A DNA stretch of 64,000 nt from NCBI GenBank assembly GCA_934675685.1, contig CAKURL010000003.1, positions 5,118 to 69,117 of the forward strand, given 5' to 3'. Shown in pieces: positions 41,919-50,625 of the stretch. The position numbers and the translations under genes are program-made. The DNA is from an uncultured Candidatus Melainabacteria bacterium. Lineage in GTDB: Bacteria > Cyanobacteriota > Vampirovibrionia > Gastranaerophilales > Gastranaerophilaceae. The notes under the pieces were generated by a model that did not search any database, was not told where the DNA came from, and saw only the letters and a list, made by a program, of their open reading frames with translations. The number at the start of each line of letters is the position of its first letter. Within the stretch, counting starts at the first letter, position 1.

Positions 41919-43406
41919 CTAAGCTTCCTCTCTTGCTTTTTTGATTAATTTTATAAAAACTTCTTGCATGTTTTTAGAATTTGTTTTTTCAATTAAATTT
42001 TTGGGATTGTCTAGAGCGACTATTTTGCCATTAAAAAATAAAGAAATTTTGTCGCAAAATTTTGCTTCTTCCATAAAATGTGTCGTAACAAGGACGCTCA
42101 CCCCTATAGAAGAGAGCTTTTTGATATGCGCCCAAAATTCCATTCTGTTTATCGGGTCGACTCCGCTTGTGGGCTCGTCTAAAAATAAAACGCTCGGCTC
42201 TTGAATAAGAGCGCTTGCTAAAGATAATCTCTGTTTTAGCCCCAAAGGAAGAAGATTTGAGATTGTGTTTTTATATTCTTCAAGCTCAAACAATTCAAGC
42301 ATTTCTTTGATTTTTTCTTTCTTTTTTGCCCCAAAAAGCCCATATACCCCAGAAAAAAAATCTAAATTATCTAAAACGCTCAATTTTGAATATAAAGAAA
42401 ATTTTTGAGTCATATATCCTAAGTGTGCTCTTGCTTTTTGAGGTTCTTTATCAACATCAAACCCCATCAAATATCTTTTTCCTTTTGTGGGTTTTAAAAG
42501 TCCGCACATCATTTGAAAAGTCGTGGATTTTCCTGCTCCGTTTGGGCCTAAAAGCCCGAAGATTTCGCCTTTATTAATGCAAAAAGAATTATTTTTCACA
42601 GCCCAAAAATCCCCAAATTTTTTAGACAAATTGTCCGCTAAAACGCAACAATCTTCTTTAATCAAATAAACATTATAATTTTTTGTAATTGTGCTTTCTT
42701 TTTGGATAAATCCGCCCATCAAATCTATCACATTTTTTTCAAAAATCTCATAGTTTTCTCCTAAAGCTTTCGTCTTTCCTTTGAAAATTATTTTTCCTTT
42801 GTCTAAGATAATCGTCTCGTCAAAATTATAAGCTTCATCTAAATATGAGCTGGACCAAATGACGCTTGTGTCTTTATTTATCATTTTTTTCACAAGTTCC
42901 AATAATTCTAGCCTCGATAAAGGGTCGACTCCGACGGAGGGCTCGTCTAAAACAAGGAGCCTTGGTTCCCCTAAAAGAGCGCATGCGAGCCCGAGCTTTT
43001 GTTTCATGCCTCCTGAAAGGTTTTTTGCGAGCCTTTTTGTAAAAGGTTTTAGCTTTGTGAAATTTAAAATTTCTTCAAAATCTTTTTCGTTTCTTTTTAA
43101 CTTTGAATATAAATTCAAATTCTCTTCCACGGTTAAATCTTCGTAAAGCCCAAATTTTTGTGGCATATAGCCCAAAAAATCGACAAAATTTTCTTTATTT
43201 TCTGAATTAAATCCTAAAGTGGTGATTTTTCCTGAGGTTTTATTTATGAGCCCCACAATCGCTCTGATTAAAGTTGTCTTTCCTGCCCCATCTGCCCCTA
43301 TCAAAGCGACGATTGAACCTTTTTTGATTTCAAAATTTATATCCAAAAGCACATTTTCTTTGTCGAATTTTTTGTATAAATTTTTGGCGATTACATAATT
43401 GTCCAT
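41919..43406 (-). CDS. Tandem ABC ATPase of efflux system (YbhF/RbbA N-terminal type)
   Basis: The 495-residue protein has two nucleotide-binding domains. The first has GADGAGKT (37-44), NLSGGMKQKLGLACAL and LLVLDEPSVGVDP. The second has GPNGAGKS (287-294), signature LLPLGLKQRLSLASAL in place of LSGGQ, and FLDEPTSGVDP. A modified second signature is usual for this family. It powers the two ABC-2 permeases. Its ATG (AAGGAAAAAGAAA upstream) lies 77 bp inside the HlyD gene, an unusually long overlap in another frame. Confidence 0.92.
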   Translation of the reverse strand: MDNYVIAKNLYKKFDKENVLLDINFEIKKGSIVALIGADGAGKTTLIRAIVGLINKTSGKITTLGFNSENKENFVDFLGYMPQKFGLYEDLTVEENLNLYSKLKRNEKDFEEILNFTKLKPFTKRLAKNLSGGMKQKLGLACALLGEPRLLVLDEPSVGVDPLSRLELLELVKKMINKDTSVIWSSSYLDEAYNFDETIILDKGKIIFKGKTKALGENYEIFEKNVIDLMGGFIQKESTITKNYNVYLIKEDCCVLADNLSKKFGDFWAVKNNSFCINKGEIFGLLGPNGAGKSTTFQMMCGLLKPTKGKRYLMGFDVDKEPQKARAHLGYMTQKFSLYSKLSVLDNLDFFSGVYGLFGAKKKEKIKEMLELFELEEYKNTISNLLPLGLKQRLSLASALIQEPSVLFLDEPTSGVDPINRMEFWAHIKKLSSIGVSVLVTTHFMEEAKFCDKISLFFNGKIVALDNPKNLIEKTNSKNMQEVFIKLIKKAREEA

Positions 43407-44268
43407 TTTCTTTTTCCTTGTTTTTTAAATCAAACATAATTGTTGTGGGCATTCCTTGTTTGATAAATTCGTCCGGATTTTTTATATAAACTCTTATTCT
43501 ATAGACCAAGTCGCTTCTTAATTCTTCGCTTTGGACGATTTTTGGACTAAATTCTGCAACAGGAGAAATATAACCTACATAGCCTTCATATTCTCTTTTT
43601 TTGTTTGTGTTGGGGTCTGTGGAATCTGTTAAAACTTTTGCTTTTGAGCCATATTTAATATTTCCAAAGTCGTTTTCTGAAATATATGTTCTTATCCAAA
43701 TAGGTTCTTTGAGGTTTAAAACGTATACAATTTGCCCTTTTGAGACCCTCGCCCCTTTTTCTTCGCTTCTGGTTGAGATTATTCCTTCTGATGGAGAATA
43801 TAAAAACGTGTGCTCAAGCTGGTTTTTGTCAAAATCTCTTTGAGCAAGGCTCAGCTTAAAATCTGCGCTTGAAGAATTTTTGTTGTTTAAAAGAGTGTCG
43901 CATTCTTGTTTTGAGATTATTCCATCTTTGCAAAGAGGGTAATTTCTTTGATATTTTAAAGTGTCATCTTTCATTTTTGCGTTTTTTGAAATTGCTTCAA
44001 AGTACGCTTTTTTATATTTTGAAAGGAAATCTTTTTCGTCTAGGCGCGCTAAAAGCTCTCCTTTTTTCACAAAATCTCCCTCTTCAAAAAACACTTCTTT
44101 TATTCTGCCTTCGACTTCAAAAGACAAATTGACTTGCCTTATTTCCACGTTTCCAAAAAGCTTGATGGATTTTTTCTCGTTTTTAAAAGAAAAAAATAAG
44201 ATAATTCCTGTGATTACCAAAAAAATAATTAAAAACGCAATTAAGGTTATTTTAAAATTTATTTTCAT
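43330..44268 (-). CDS. HlyD/EmrA-family periplasmic adaptor
   Basis: The 312-residue protein has one N-terminal membrane anchor (~8-28), a biotinyl-lipoyl-like half with IRQVNLSFEVEGRIKEVFFEEGDFVKKGELLA, a short helical hairpin, then the second lipoyl half (SPSEGIISTRSEEKGARVSKGQIVY) and beta-barrel. It bridges the ABC-2 pump and the TolC-like channel. Residues after about 288 (NKEKENGQLCNRQ to the end) are atypical, Lys/Arg-rich and encoded over the ATPase start. The start overlaps the TolC-like stop by 4 bp. Confidence 0.88.
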   Translation of the reverse strand: MKINFKITLIAFLIIFLVITGIILFFSFKNEKKSIKLFGNVEIRQVNLSFEVEGRIKEVFFEEGDFVKKGELLARLDEKDFLSKYKKAYFEAISKNAKMKDDTLKYQRNYPLCKDGIISKQECDTLLNNKNSSSADFKLSLAQRDFDKNQLEHTFLYSPSEGIISTRSEEKGARVSKGQIVYVLNLKEPIWIRTYISENDFGNIKYGSKAKVLTDSTDPNTNKKREYEGYVGYISPVAEFSPKIVQSEELRSDLVYRIRVYIKNPDEFIKQGMPTTIMFDLKNKEKENGQLCNRQKFIQKIRQRKCAFGYKF

Positions 44269-45569
44269 AGTTCACCGCCTAAAACTTTGTATAAAGAAAA
44301 ATAGTCAATTAGCCTTGTTGCTTTTGAAGCAGCAAGGAGCTGGTTTTTGAATTCAAGCTCTGTTTTAGAATCCAAAAATTCAAGGTTCGAAATAACTCCT
44401 CTTTCCAGTTTTCTTTTTGAAAAAAGAGTGTTTTCAAGTTTTAAAGAGACATTTTTAAAAGCCTTCTTTTCTATTTTTGAATTTTCTTTTATGGAAAAAA
44501 TCGTGTTATTTAGCTCTTTTATGGCGTTTAAGTCGGCTTCTAGGTATTCTTCTAGTAGCTCTTCAAACCTTGCTTTTTTGATTTTTAAATTTGCGATTTT
44601 TTCTCCTCCTTTAAAGATGTCTTGGGTGAGCCCAGCCACCAAAAGAGCAAAAGAAGAATTCCAAGAAAAGAAGTTTCCTGGGCCCACTGTGTCAAAAACA
44701 AGATATCCTGTGACATTGAAGCTTGGGAAAAAATCCTTTTTTGCTATTTTGATATCTATCTTGGCGCTTTTTAGCTTTTTTTCTATTTCTTTTATATCCG
44801 GTCTATTGTAAATTAAATCTGAATTTATGATTTCTGGGATTGAATCTATATATTCAAAATCTTTCAACTTTCCTCTTTCAAATTCGTCGATGTTTTTGGC
44901 ACTTTGCCCTGTTAAAAGGGCAAGCGAACACAAAATCGAATTTCTTGTTTTTTCAAAGTTGTCTAAGATTTCTTTTTGCTCTAAAAGGGAATTTTCTTTT
45001 TGGTTTAAATCGGTTTTTTCGATTGTTCCTTTTAAAAATTTCAAAGAATTTAACCTATAATTTTCTTCTTTATTTTTGATAATTTCTTTTTGCTGTTCGA
45101 TTAAATAATCATTTAAAAGTAAATTCACATAAGCGCTTGCGACGTCCACAAGAAGCGCTATATAAACTCCTTGAGTTTTTTCTATTTGGGCTTCATATAA
45201 TTTCTTTTCCGATTTTGTTTTGTCTCTGTTTTTCAAAAGAAAATCGGGTTCATATCTTGCAGCCAAAGGCAAAATATAAGAATTGTTTTTTACAAAAAAG
45301 TTTCTATCGTTTCTAGGAAAATGTGTGCCTAAATAGTTGCTTCCAACGCTTGCTTGGGGTAATTCTTTAGAAAAAGTTTTCTTCACTTCGAGACGATATT
45401 GTTCAAGGGTTTTTTGCGCTTGTTTTAATTTATGGTTGTATAAAAGCGCCATTTGGATATAATTTTCCAAATATTTATCGTTAAACTTAGAAAAAAAATC
45501 CAAATTATAACAAAAACCTTTGGAATTCAAAAAAGCTAATAAAATTATTACTGTTAAAAAAATCCTCAT
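44265..45569 (-). CDS. TolC-type outer-membrane efflux protein
   Basis: The 434-residue protein has a signal peptide (residues ~1-20, ending SKGFCY) and two related halves of long helices and strands, as in outer-membrane factors: LLYNHKLKQAQKTLEQYRLEVKKTFS, PQASVGSNYLGTHF, YNRPDIKEIEKKLKSAKIDIKIAKKDFFPSF, and the late TELEFKNQLLAASKATRLIDYFSLYKVLGG. It forms the trimeric exit duct of the pump and is the first gene of the operon. Confidence 0.9.
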   Translation of the reverse strand: MRIFLTVIILLAFLNSKGFCYNLDFFSKFNDKYLENYIQMALLYNHKLKQAQKTLEQYRLEVKKTFSKELPQASVGSNYLGTHFPRNDRNFFVKNNSYILPLAARYEPDFLLKNRDKTKSEKKLYEAQIEKTQGVYIALLVDVASAYVNLLLNDYLIEQQKEIIKNKEENYRLNSLKFLKGTIEKTDLNQKENSLLEQKEILDNFEKTRNSILCSLALLTGQSAKNIDEFERGKLKDFEYIDSIPEIINSDLIYNRPDIKEIEKKLKSAKIDIKIAKKDFFPSFNVTGYLVFDTVGPGNFFSWNSSFALLVAGLTQDIFKGGEKIANLKIKKARFEELLEEYLEADLNAIKELNNTIFSIKENSKIEKKAFKNVSLKLENTLFSKRKLERGVISNLEFLDSKTELEFKNQLLAASKATRLIDYFSLYKVLGGEL

Positions 45570-45645
45570 AAAAGAATTTTAAAACGCAGTTTTTTAAAAT
45601 TTTATTAGCTTATTTGATTAATTCTTTTGGTTATTTTTTTTGTTT

Positions 45646-46521
45646 TTATGAACCTAAATTCATTTTTGAAAATTCGACAATTTTATTTTTGCCGGATTGC
45701 TTTGCGCTATATAGTGCGTGTTCTGCGTAGCGGATTAATGTGTTTGAATCTTCTTCTATTTCTTCTTCGTTTGGGAAAGAAGAAATTCCGCCCGAGATTG
45801 TGATTGGGTGGCGTTCGTCTTCGTTTGCAGGAATGAATTCCATTTTTTCGACGTCTGCTCTAAATCTTTCTGCAAAAATTCTTGCTTGTTGCTCTGTTGT
45901 TTCCGGCAAGACTACAATAAATTCTTCATCTCCATATCTGGTCAAGACGTCTTCTTTTCTTACTAGCGCAGATAGCATTTGAGCGATTTTTTTGAGCAAA
46001 ATGTCGCCCCAGTCGTAGCCATACATGTCGTTTACTATTTTAAAATAGTCAATATCAATCAAAACCAAAGACACGGGTGTTCCATATCTTTTTGAGCGAG
46101 AAATTTCTGCATCTAGCCTGTGGTGGAGATATTTTCTGTTGTATAAGCCTGTGAGCTCGTCGCAAATTGCCGATTTTACGAGGCTTTTTTTGATTTCAAA
46201 AGTTTTCATCAAAGCTTTAATTCTTGTGTTAAGTTCGATTTTGTTATAGGGAGATGTGATATAGTCATAAGCCAAAGCGCGCACAGTTAAGGCTTCTGGA
46301 ATAATTGGCGTCGGGATTAAGACGCTGCAATCCAGTTTTCTTACTGCACAAAATTCTCTTATTTTATTTAAATCGAAGTCCAAAATCAAAAGCGCTGGGT
46401 TGTATTGCTTATAGTTTTCGAGCTCTTCTAGGGAAAATTCTCTTAATTCTGTTTCGTCGTCTAAATTGATAAGCTCGGCTAAATTTGACTTGCCTTCTTC
46501 GCTAAATATAACGATATTCAT
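45646..46521 (-). CDS. Receiver-like plus GGDEF diguanylate cyclase with variant GDEEF signature
   Basis: The protein has 291 residues. Residues 1-~105 resemble a response-regulator receiver with Asp48 (ALLILDFDL). Residues ~118-285 are a GGDEF domain: DELTGLYNRKYLHHRL, metal Asp156 in LVLIDIDYFK, and an I-site RKED (188-191) five residues before the signature. The signature reads RYGDEEF (GDEEF at 197-201) where RYGGEEF/RYGGDEF is usual, so the second Gly is Asp, which may lower activity. Domain end: SGGISSFP, YAEHALYSAKQSGKN. It is divergent from a small periplasmic protein and near a degenerate GGDEF gene. Confidence 0.87.
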   Translation of the reverse strand: MNIVIFSEEGKSNLAELINLDDETELREFSLEELENYKQYNPALLILDFDLNKIREFCAVRKLDCSVLIPTPIIPEALTVRALAYDYITSPYNKIELNTRIKALMKTFEIKKSLVKSAICDELTGLYNRKYLHHRLDAEISRSKRYGTPVSLVLIDIDYFKIVNDMYGYDWGDILLKKIAQMLSALVRKEDVLTRYGDEEFIVVLPETTEQQARIFAERFRADVEKMEFIPANEDERHPITISGGISSFPNEEEIEEDSNTLIRYAEHALYSAKQSGKNKIVEFSKMNLGS

Positions 46522-46587
46522 ATTTGCTCCTTTAAACTAATTCTAATAATTTTTAGTATAGCATATTTTGAACATTTATTAAATTTA

Positions 46588-46616
46588 TTGAAAAAATATC
46601 TAAATCGGTTTAAAAT
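46588..46616 (+). promoter_or_regulatory. Promoter of the 46646 gene
   Basis: TTGAAA (46588-46593) and TAAAAT (46611-46616), 17 bp apart, predict a start near 46623, followed by AGGAG at 46634-46638. Confidence 0.65.
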
Positions 46617-46645
46617 ATAGGTGTTAATTTTTAAGGAGTATGACT

Positions 46646-47023
46646 ATGAAAAAAATATTTTCATTAAGCTTAATGGCTGTTTTAGCTTTTTCTACAATCG
46701 GCGCAAACGCTGCTTCCAGCTTTAAAACAACCCTAAAAGACGTTAAATCTGCAGCAAAAGCTGACGCTCAAGCAACAAGAACAAACCTTAAAAACGCAGT
46801 TAAAGCAGATATAACAAATGCTAAAAATGAAGCAAACTCTACAGCTGCAGCAAAAAAAGCAGAAAAAATTGCTCAAATTGACAAAAAAATCAACGATTTG
46901 AATACAAGAATCGCTGCAATTAAAAAACAAAAAGACATAACAGAAACTCAAAAAGCGCTTCAAATCGCACCTTTGCAAAAACAAGTAGACTACTACACAA
47001 AGCAAAAAGCAGCGCTTAAATAA
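46646..47023 (+). CDS. Small secreted Lys/Ala-rich helical protein
   Basis: From ATG 46646 (AGGAG 7 nt upstream; an ATG at 46640 lies too close to that site) the protein has 125 residues. A Sec signal peptide is followed by cleavage near GANAA-SSF. The mature part is almost all Lys, Ala, Asp, Gln and Thr, with no Cys, Trp or Pro until late. It is predicted as long helices with heptad-like IAQIDKKINDLNTRIAAIKKQK, so a periplasmic coiled coil is likely. Its own promoter and terminator make it a single-gene unit. No family is recognised. Possible roles are structural or chaperone-like. Confidence 0.75.
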   Translation: MKKIFSLSLMAVLAFSTIGANAASSFKTTLKDVKSAAKADAQATRTNLKNAVKADITNAKNEANSTAAAKKAEKIAQIDKKINDLNTRIAAIKKQKDITETQKALQIAPLQKQVDYYTKQKAALK

Positions 47024-47026
47024 AAT

Positions 47027-47053
47027 TTAAAGCCCCTTTAAAGGGGCTTTTTT
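47027..47053 (+). terminator. Intrinsic terminator after the helical protein gene
   Basis: The stem TTTAAAGCCCC/GGGGCTTT closes over a short loop and runs into six Ts, directly after the stop. Confidence 0.9.
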
Positions 47054-47135
47054 AATAAATGTTAAATGTTTTACAAATGTCTTTTTTGTAGTATTCTTTT
47101 ATTATATACAGGAAGCTGGGGAGTTTTTCAAATAC

Positions 47136-48458
47136 ATGGCTGACGCTAACACAGTAGTTATCATAAGCAATAGGCAAGAGCTTATCAACCAAATTTCTTC
47201 AAAACTTGTTTTGTTGAGAAATTTAGACAAAGTTAAGTCATGCACGCTTTTAGAAGCAAAAAACATGCTAAATAGCTTAAATCCTAATGTTTTGATTTTG
47301 CATTGCGAAAAAAATGACCCTCAAGCTATTGATTTAATCAAAAAAATCAAAAAACAACCTTTATATAAAAACCTCCCTATTTTGCTTTTAAACGAAAATT
47401 GTTCAAGAGAAACAATCATAGAAGCCTTTGACTTGGGGATTTCAGACGTTTTATTTATGCCTGTCATAGACTACGAGCTCCTTATTCGCACAATTTGGTG
47501 CTTAAAGAAAAACGAACTCAATTTGTCTGTTGAATCAAGGGAAAATTTCCTTGTGAACCTTGGCGTTGTGCAGTCTGATTCTGGGGTTTATACTCAAAAA
47601 TATTGTGACGAATTCTTGAAAAACGAAATTTCTCAAACAAAAAAATATAACGAAAGAGCTTGTTTGCTTTTGATTTCGCCTGATAAAAAATACCCAGACT
47701 ACAAAAACGCAAGAGAATTCATTTCAATCATCAAAAAATCTATTCGTCTAAACGACGCCATCGTAATTAAAGATGTTGATGAGTTTTATGTGTATTTGCA
47801 CAAAACTAAGCTAAATGGCGCATATAGCGTGTTTGAAAGAATTAACCAAAGTCTTGGGGAAAATTCTGGCGCAAACGCAGGGGTTGTAGAAATCCAAGAA
47901 CAAAACTTTGATGATATTAAAGAAGCTTTGTCTGCTGCCTTAAATCGCGCAAGCGAAAATACTAATTCTTTAATCGTGGCTTCAGATTTTTATTCTTCTG
48001 AGCCAAAAGCTACTATTAATATAAACTCTATAAATAAATTCAAACAATCAAAAGAAGATTTTGAAGAAGCGCCTAAAGGGCACTATTCTTTTGACGAAAG
48101 CAGCAACAAACTCTTTAACCAAGCTTATCAAAGAAAGCTAAAAGTGGTTGTAACCCCTGTATTTAAAAAGTTTGAAGACATTTTAAGGATTAAAAAACAA
48201 GAGTTTGCAATCAATTCTTATGTTGGCTCAAAATCTTTGTTTAGTGTTTCTTCGGGCGACGTAAACGCAAGCTTCGCCTTAGAATATGACGGATTTGAGC
48301 ATGTTTTAGTTCGTCTTTCAATAACGGATAACGGCCAAAAGAGGCTCTTTGAAACCGAAACAATTTCTTTCACCATTCTCGACTATCGCAGAATGAGTTT
48401 AATGCTTCGCGAATTGATAGATAAATTTATAATTATCCTAAAAAAGAAGATATCCTAG
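47136..48458 (+). CDS. Degenerate receiver-GGDEF protein retaining the c-di-GMP I-site
   Basis: The protein has 440 residues. Residues 1-~125 have a receiver fold, but the phospho-acceptor position reads LILHCEK (His56, no Asp). Residues ~135-285 follow a GGDEF domain without catalysis: the signature is DVDEF (213-217) and the metal-Asp region is SPDKKYPD. RLND (204-207) keeps the RxxD I-site exactly five residues upstream of the signature. A C-terminal ~130-residue domain (from KLKVVVTPVFKKFEDI) is unrecognised. This points to a c-di-GMP receptor rather than a synthase. It lies ~600 bp from the divergent GGDEF gene. Confidence 0.75.
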   Translation: MADANTVVIISNRQELINQISSKLVLLRNLDKVKSCTLLEAKNMLNSLNPNVLILHCEKNDPQAIDLIKKIKKQPLYKNLPILLLNENCSRETIIEAFDLGISDVLFMPVIDYELLIRTIWCLKKNELNLSVESRENFLVNLGVVQSDSGVYTQKYCDEFLKNEISQTKKYNERACLLLISPDKKYPDYKNAREFISIIKKSIRLNDAIVIKDVDEFYVYLHKTKLNGAYSVFERINQSLGENSGANAGVVEIQEQNFDDIKEALSAALNRASENTNSLIVASDFYSSEPKATININSINKFKQSKEDFEEAPKGHYSFDESSNKLFNQAYQRKLKVVVTPVFKKFEDILRIKKQEFAINSYVGSKSLFSVSSGDVNASFALEYDGFEHVLVRLSITDNGQKRLFETETISFTILDYRRMSLMLRELIDKFIIILKKKIS

Positions 48459-48661
48459 TTGTTGCTGGTTAAAATTGCTCTAAATGCAGCCAAACCTCTT
48501 GCGCTGATTGAGCGAGATGTTTCTCTTTGTGCGTTTGCAATGTTGAAGATTTTAACAATTCTTCTGATTTCTTCGACATTTTTTAGCGAATTTGTTGCAT
48601 AAACATTTTTAACTTTCTCTGGGGTAATGTTAAAAAGTGCATTTAATTCAACTTCTGTCAT
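48455..48661 (-). CDS. Small hypothetical helical protein
   Basis: This 68-residue protein, MTEVELNALFNITPEKVKN onward, is predicted as three helices with the positively charged motif NAQRETSRSISARG near the C-terminus. The start has GAGAGAAAAG upstream. The gene converges with the c-di-GMP receptor candidate (4-bp overlap). A small nucleic-acid-binding fold is imaginable, but no family is recognised, and it could still be a spurious frame. Confidence 0.5.
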   Translation of the reverse strand: MTEVELNALFNITPEKVKNVYATNSLKNVEEIRRIVKIFNIANAQRETSRSISARGLAAFRAILTSNN

Positions 48662-48811
48662 AATTCTTTTCTCTCAATTAACTAATAAAAACTTTATATT
48701 TAAATAAACACTTTTGATTTTATAAAATTGCGGATTTTAAAATATATGTTACATAACTTAATATTTTCCCCCGTGCCTTTATTTTCTTGTTTTTGGTATA
48801 TTTAAAGCGGT

Positions 48812-49672
48812 ATGTTATTGATAATTTTTCTTGTAACATTAAGAATATTTTCAAATTCCTTAAGCGGAGTTTTTCAAAAAAAACTTGTTTTGAGCTTGCC
48901 TACAAGCCTCATAAACGGCATAAGCTATTTTGTTTTGAGCCTTTTTTGCTTTCTTTTCTTTTTTAAAAATTTAGAAATGAACAATGGAATTTTTCTCACA
49001 AGCGCTCTTGTGGGGCTTTTTGGGGCGTTAGGGAACTGCTTTCAGATAAAAGCCTTAGAAGAAGGTGAACTTTCTATTTTGGCGCCTTTAAATTCATATA
49101 AGATAATTTTTAGCTTAATTTTTTCTTATTTTCTTTTAAAAGAAATTCCAACCCTAAGCGCGCTTTTTGGTGTGTTTTTGATATTTTTAGGCTCGTTTTT
49201 TGTTTTTGATACAGTTGAAGAGAAATTTTCTTTTAAAATTTTTAAAAGAAAAGATATAATTTTTCGTTTTATTGCAGTCTTTTTCACGGCTTTAGAAGCG
49301 ATTTTTATAAAGAAATTAATAGTTTTATCAAATCCTCTAAATGCACTTTTTTTGTGGGGCTTTTGGACTTTTTTGTTCTCTTTTGGATATTATTTTTTAA
49401 GCAAAAATCTAAAAACAAAAAAATTGAAATTTCAAAAAGAAATCATTTTAAATTTGTTGTTTTTGTCTTTTTCAATGGGAATAATGCAATTTAGCACAAA
49501 TATTTTATTTAAAATGATGAATGTTTCTTATGCGCTTTGCCTTTTTCAGCTTTCTGTTTTGCTCTCTATTTTTCTTGGGTATAAGATTTTTAAAGAGAAA
49601 AACCTTATAAAAAAACTTTTAGCTTCTTTTGTGATGATTTTAGGGGCTATTTTGATTATTTTAAATGTATAA
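48812..49672 (+). CDS. EamA/DMT-family transporter
   Basis: This 286-residue membrane protein has ten hydrophobic segments in two related halves of five, as in DMT transporters. Repeat-linked motifs are QIKALEEGELSILAPLNSYKII with FLLKEIPTLSALFGVFLIFLGS in half one, and FKMMNVSYALCLFQLSVLLSI with FKEKNLIKKLLASFVMILGAI in half two. It is probably an inner-membrane exporter of a metabolite or lipid-linked sugar (ArnE/F-like relatives exist). Convergent overlap of 17 bp with the next gene. Confidence 0.85.
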   Translation: MLLIIFLVTLRIFSNSLSGVFQKKLVLSLPTSLINGISYFVLSLFCFLFFFKNLEMNNGIFLTSALVGLFGALGNCFQIKALEEGELSILAPLNSYKIIFSLIFSYFLLKEIPTLSALFGVFLIFLGSFFVFDTVEEKFSFKIFKRKDIIFRFIAVFFTALEAIFIKKLIVLSNPLNALFLWGFWTFLFSFGYYFLSKNLKTKKLKFQKEIILNLLFLSFSMGIMQFSTNILFKMMNVSYALCLFQLSVLLSIFLGYKIFKEKNLIKKLLASFVMILGAILIILNV

Positions 49673-50495
49673 TTTTTCCAATAGGCAAAGTTATGTTGTC
49701 TTTTTTGTGGGTGATTTTAGGAGCATAGAAAGTGGGCACATCAAAAAGCTTTGAATATTCTTCTAAAATCGGCATAATTTCTTCTTTTTCAAGATAAAAA
49801 TCTCCAAAAATGATACCTTTTATTTTTTCTTTTAATTCTTTAAAGCGATAAATTTCAAAAAGCATTTTATCTATTTTGTAAGTGGGTTCGTTCAAATCTT
49901 CTAAAAATAAGATTATATCTTCTTTTGGGATAAATGCATTTGAGCTAAATAAGCTCACTAAACTAGATAAATTTCCGCCCCAAAGAGCCCCTGTTGCTGC
50001 TTTTTCTTCTTTTTTGGCTATTACTTTTTTATAAGGAAGCAAAAAAGAATTGTTTTCTATGATTTCAAGGTTTTGTTCTAAATTTTTTAAAAATCCATTT
50101 GTGAGCATTAAACTATGAAAACATTTTATAGAGGTGTTTTTATAAAGGGCGCTTAAGAGTATTGTGCCATCGGAGCTTGCGCAATAGATTTTATTTTGGT
50201 TTTTGATTAGGTCATAGTTTATCTTATCTACTATTCTAATTGCGCCATAGCCTCCTCTTATGTTTAAAACAAGGTCGACTTCGCTATCTAAAAAAGCTTT
50301 TTCAAAGTATTCTATTCTTTTTTCGTCTTTGTCTGCTAAATAGGTTTGATTTTTTTCTTCAGGTTCTTCGCTATAATATTTTTTAACTTTAAAATTTTTA
50401 GATAAGATTTCTATTTTTTTATTTAATTCATCAAAGTCTTTTATTCTTCCGCAAGGCGCCACAAGGGCGATTGTCTCAATTTTTCTTTTTAACAT
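49656..50495 (-). CDS. LD-carboxypeptidase-like (S66 family) peptidase
   Basis: The 279-residue S66-type protein has IALVAPCGRI, LNIRGGYGAIRIVD, nucleophile Ser108 in CASSDGT, GALWGGNLSSLVSL (173-176 GGNL), the acid Glu199 in FLEDLNEPTYKIDKML, and His263 in KITHKKDNITLPIG. It would trim the terminal D-Ala from tetrapeptides during peptidoglycan recycling, or act as a microcin-C7-like immunity peptidase. No signal peptide is seen, as expected for a cytoplasmic LdcA. The usual GFSD is SSDG here, but the triad is complete. Confidence 0.85.
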   Translation of the reverse strand: MLKRKIETIALVAPCGRIKDFDELNKKIEILSKNFKVKKYYSEEPEEKNQTYLADKDEKRIEYFEKAFLDSEVDLVLNIRGGYGAIRIVDKINYDLIKNQNKIYCASSDGTILLSALYKNTSIKCFHSLMLTNGFLKNLEQNLEIIENNSFLLPYKKVIAKKEEKAATGALWGGNLSSLVSLFSSNAFIPKEDIILFLEDLNEPTYKIDKMLFEIYRFKELKEKIKGIIFGDFYLEKEEIMPILEEYSKLFDVPTFYAPKITHKKDNITLPIGKIIHLK

Positions 50496-50625
50496 ATTGA
50501 AATTATAGTCTAATTTTAAAATATTAACAATTATTAAGTTTTTTAAAAAACGGGAAATTTTTTGCTATATATATACTTTATATATATAAGAATAGATATA
50601 AAAAGAAAAATTTAAGGCGAAAAAA

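Noticed and set aside
41919..43406. Defective second ATPase domain because its LSGGQ reads LPLG
   Set aside because: A modified signature in the second domain is usual in tandem ATPases of the YbhF/RbbA type.
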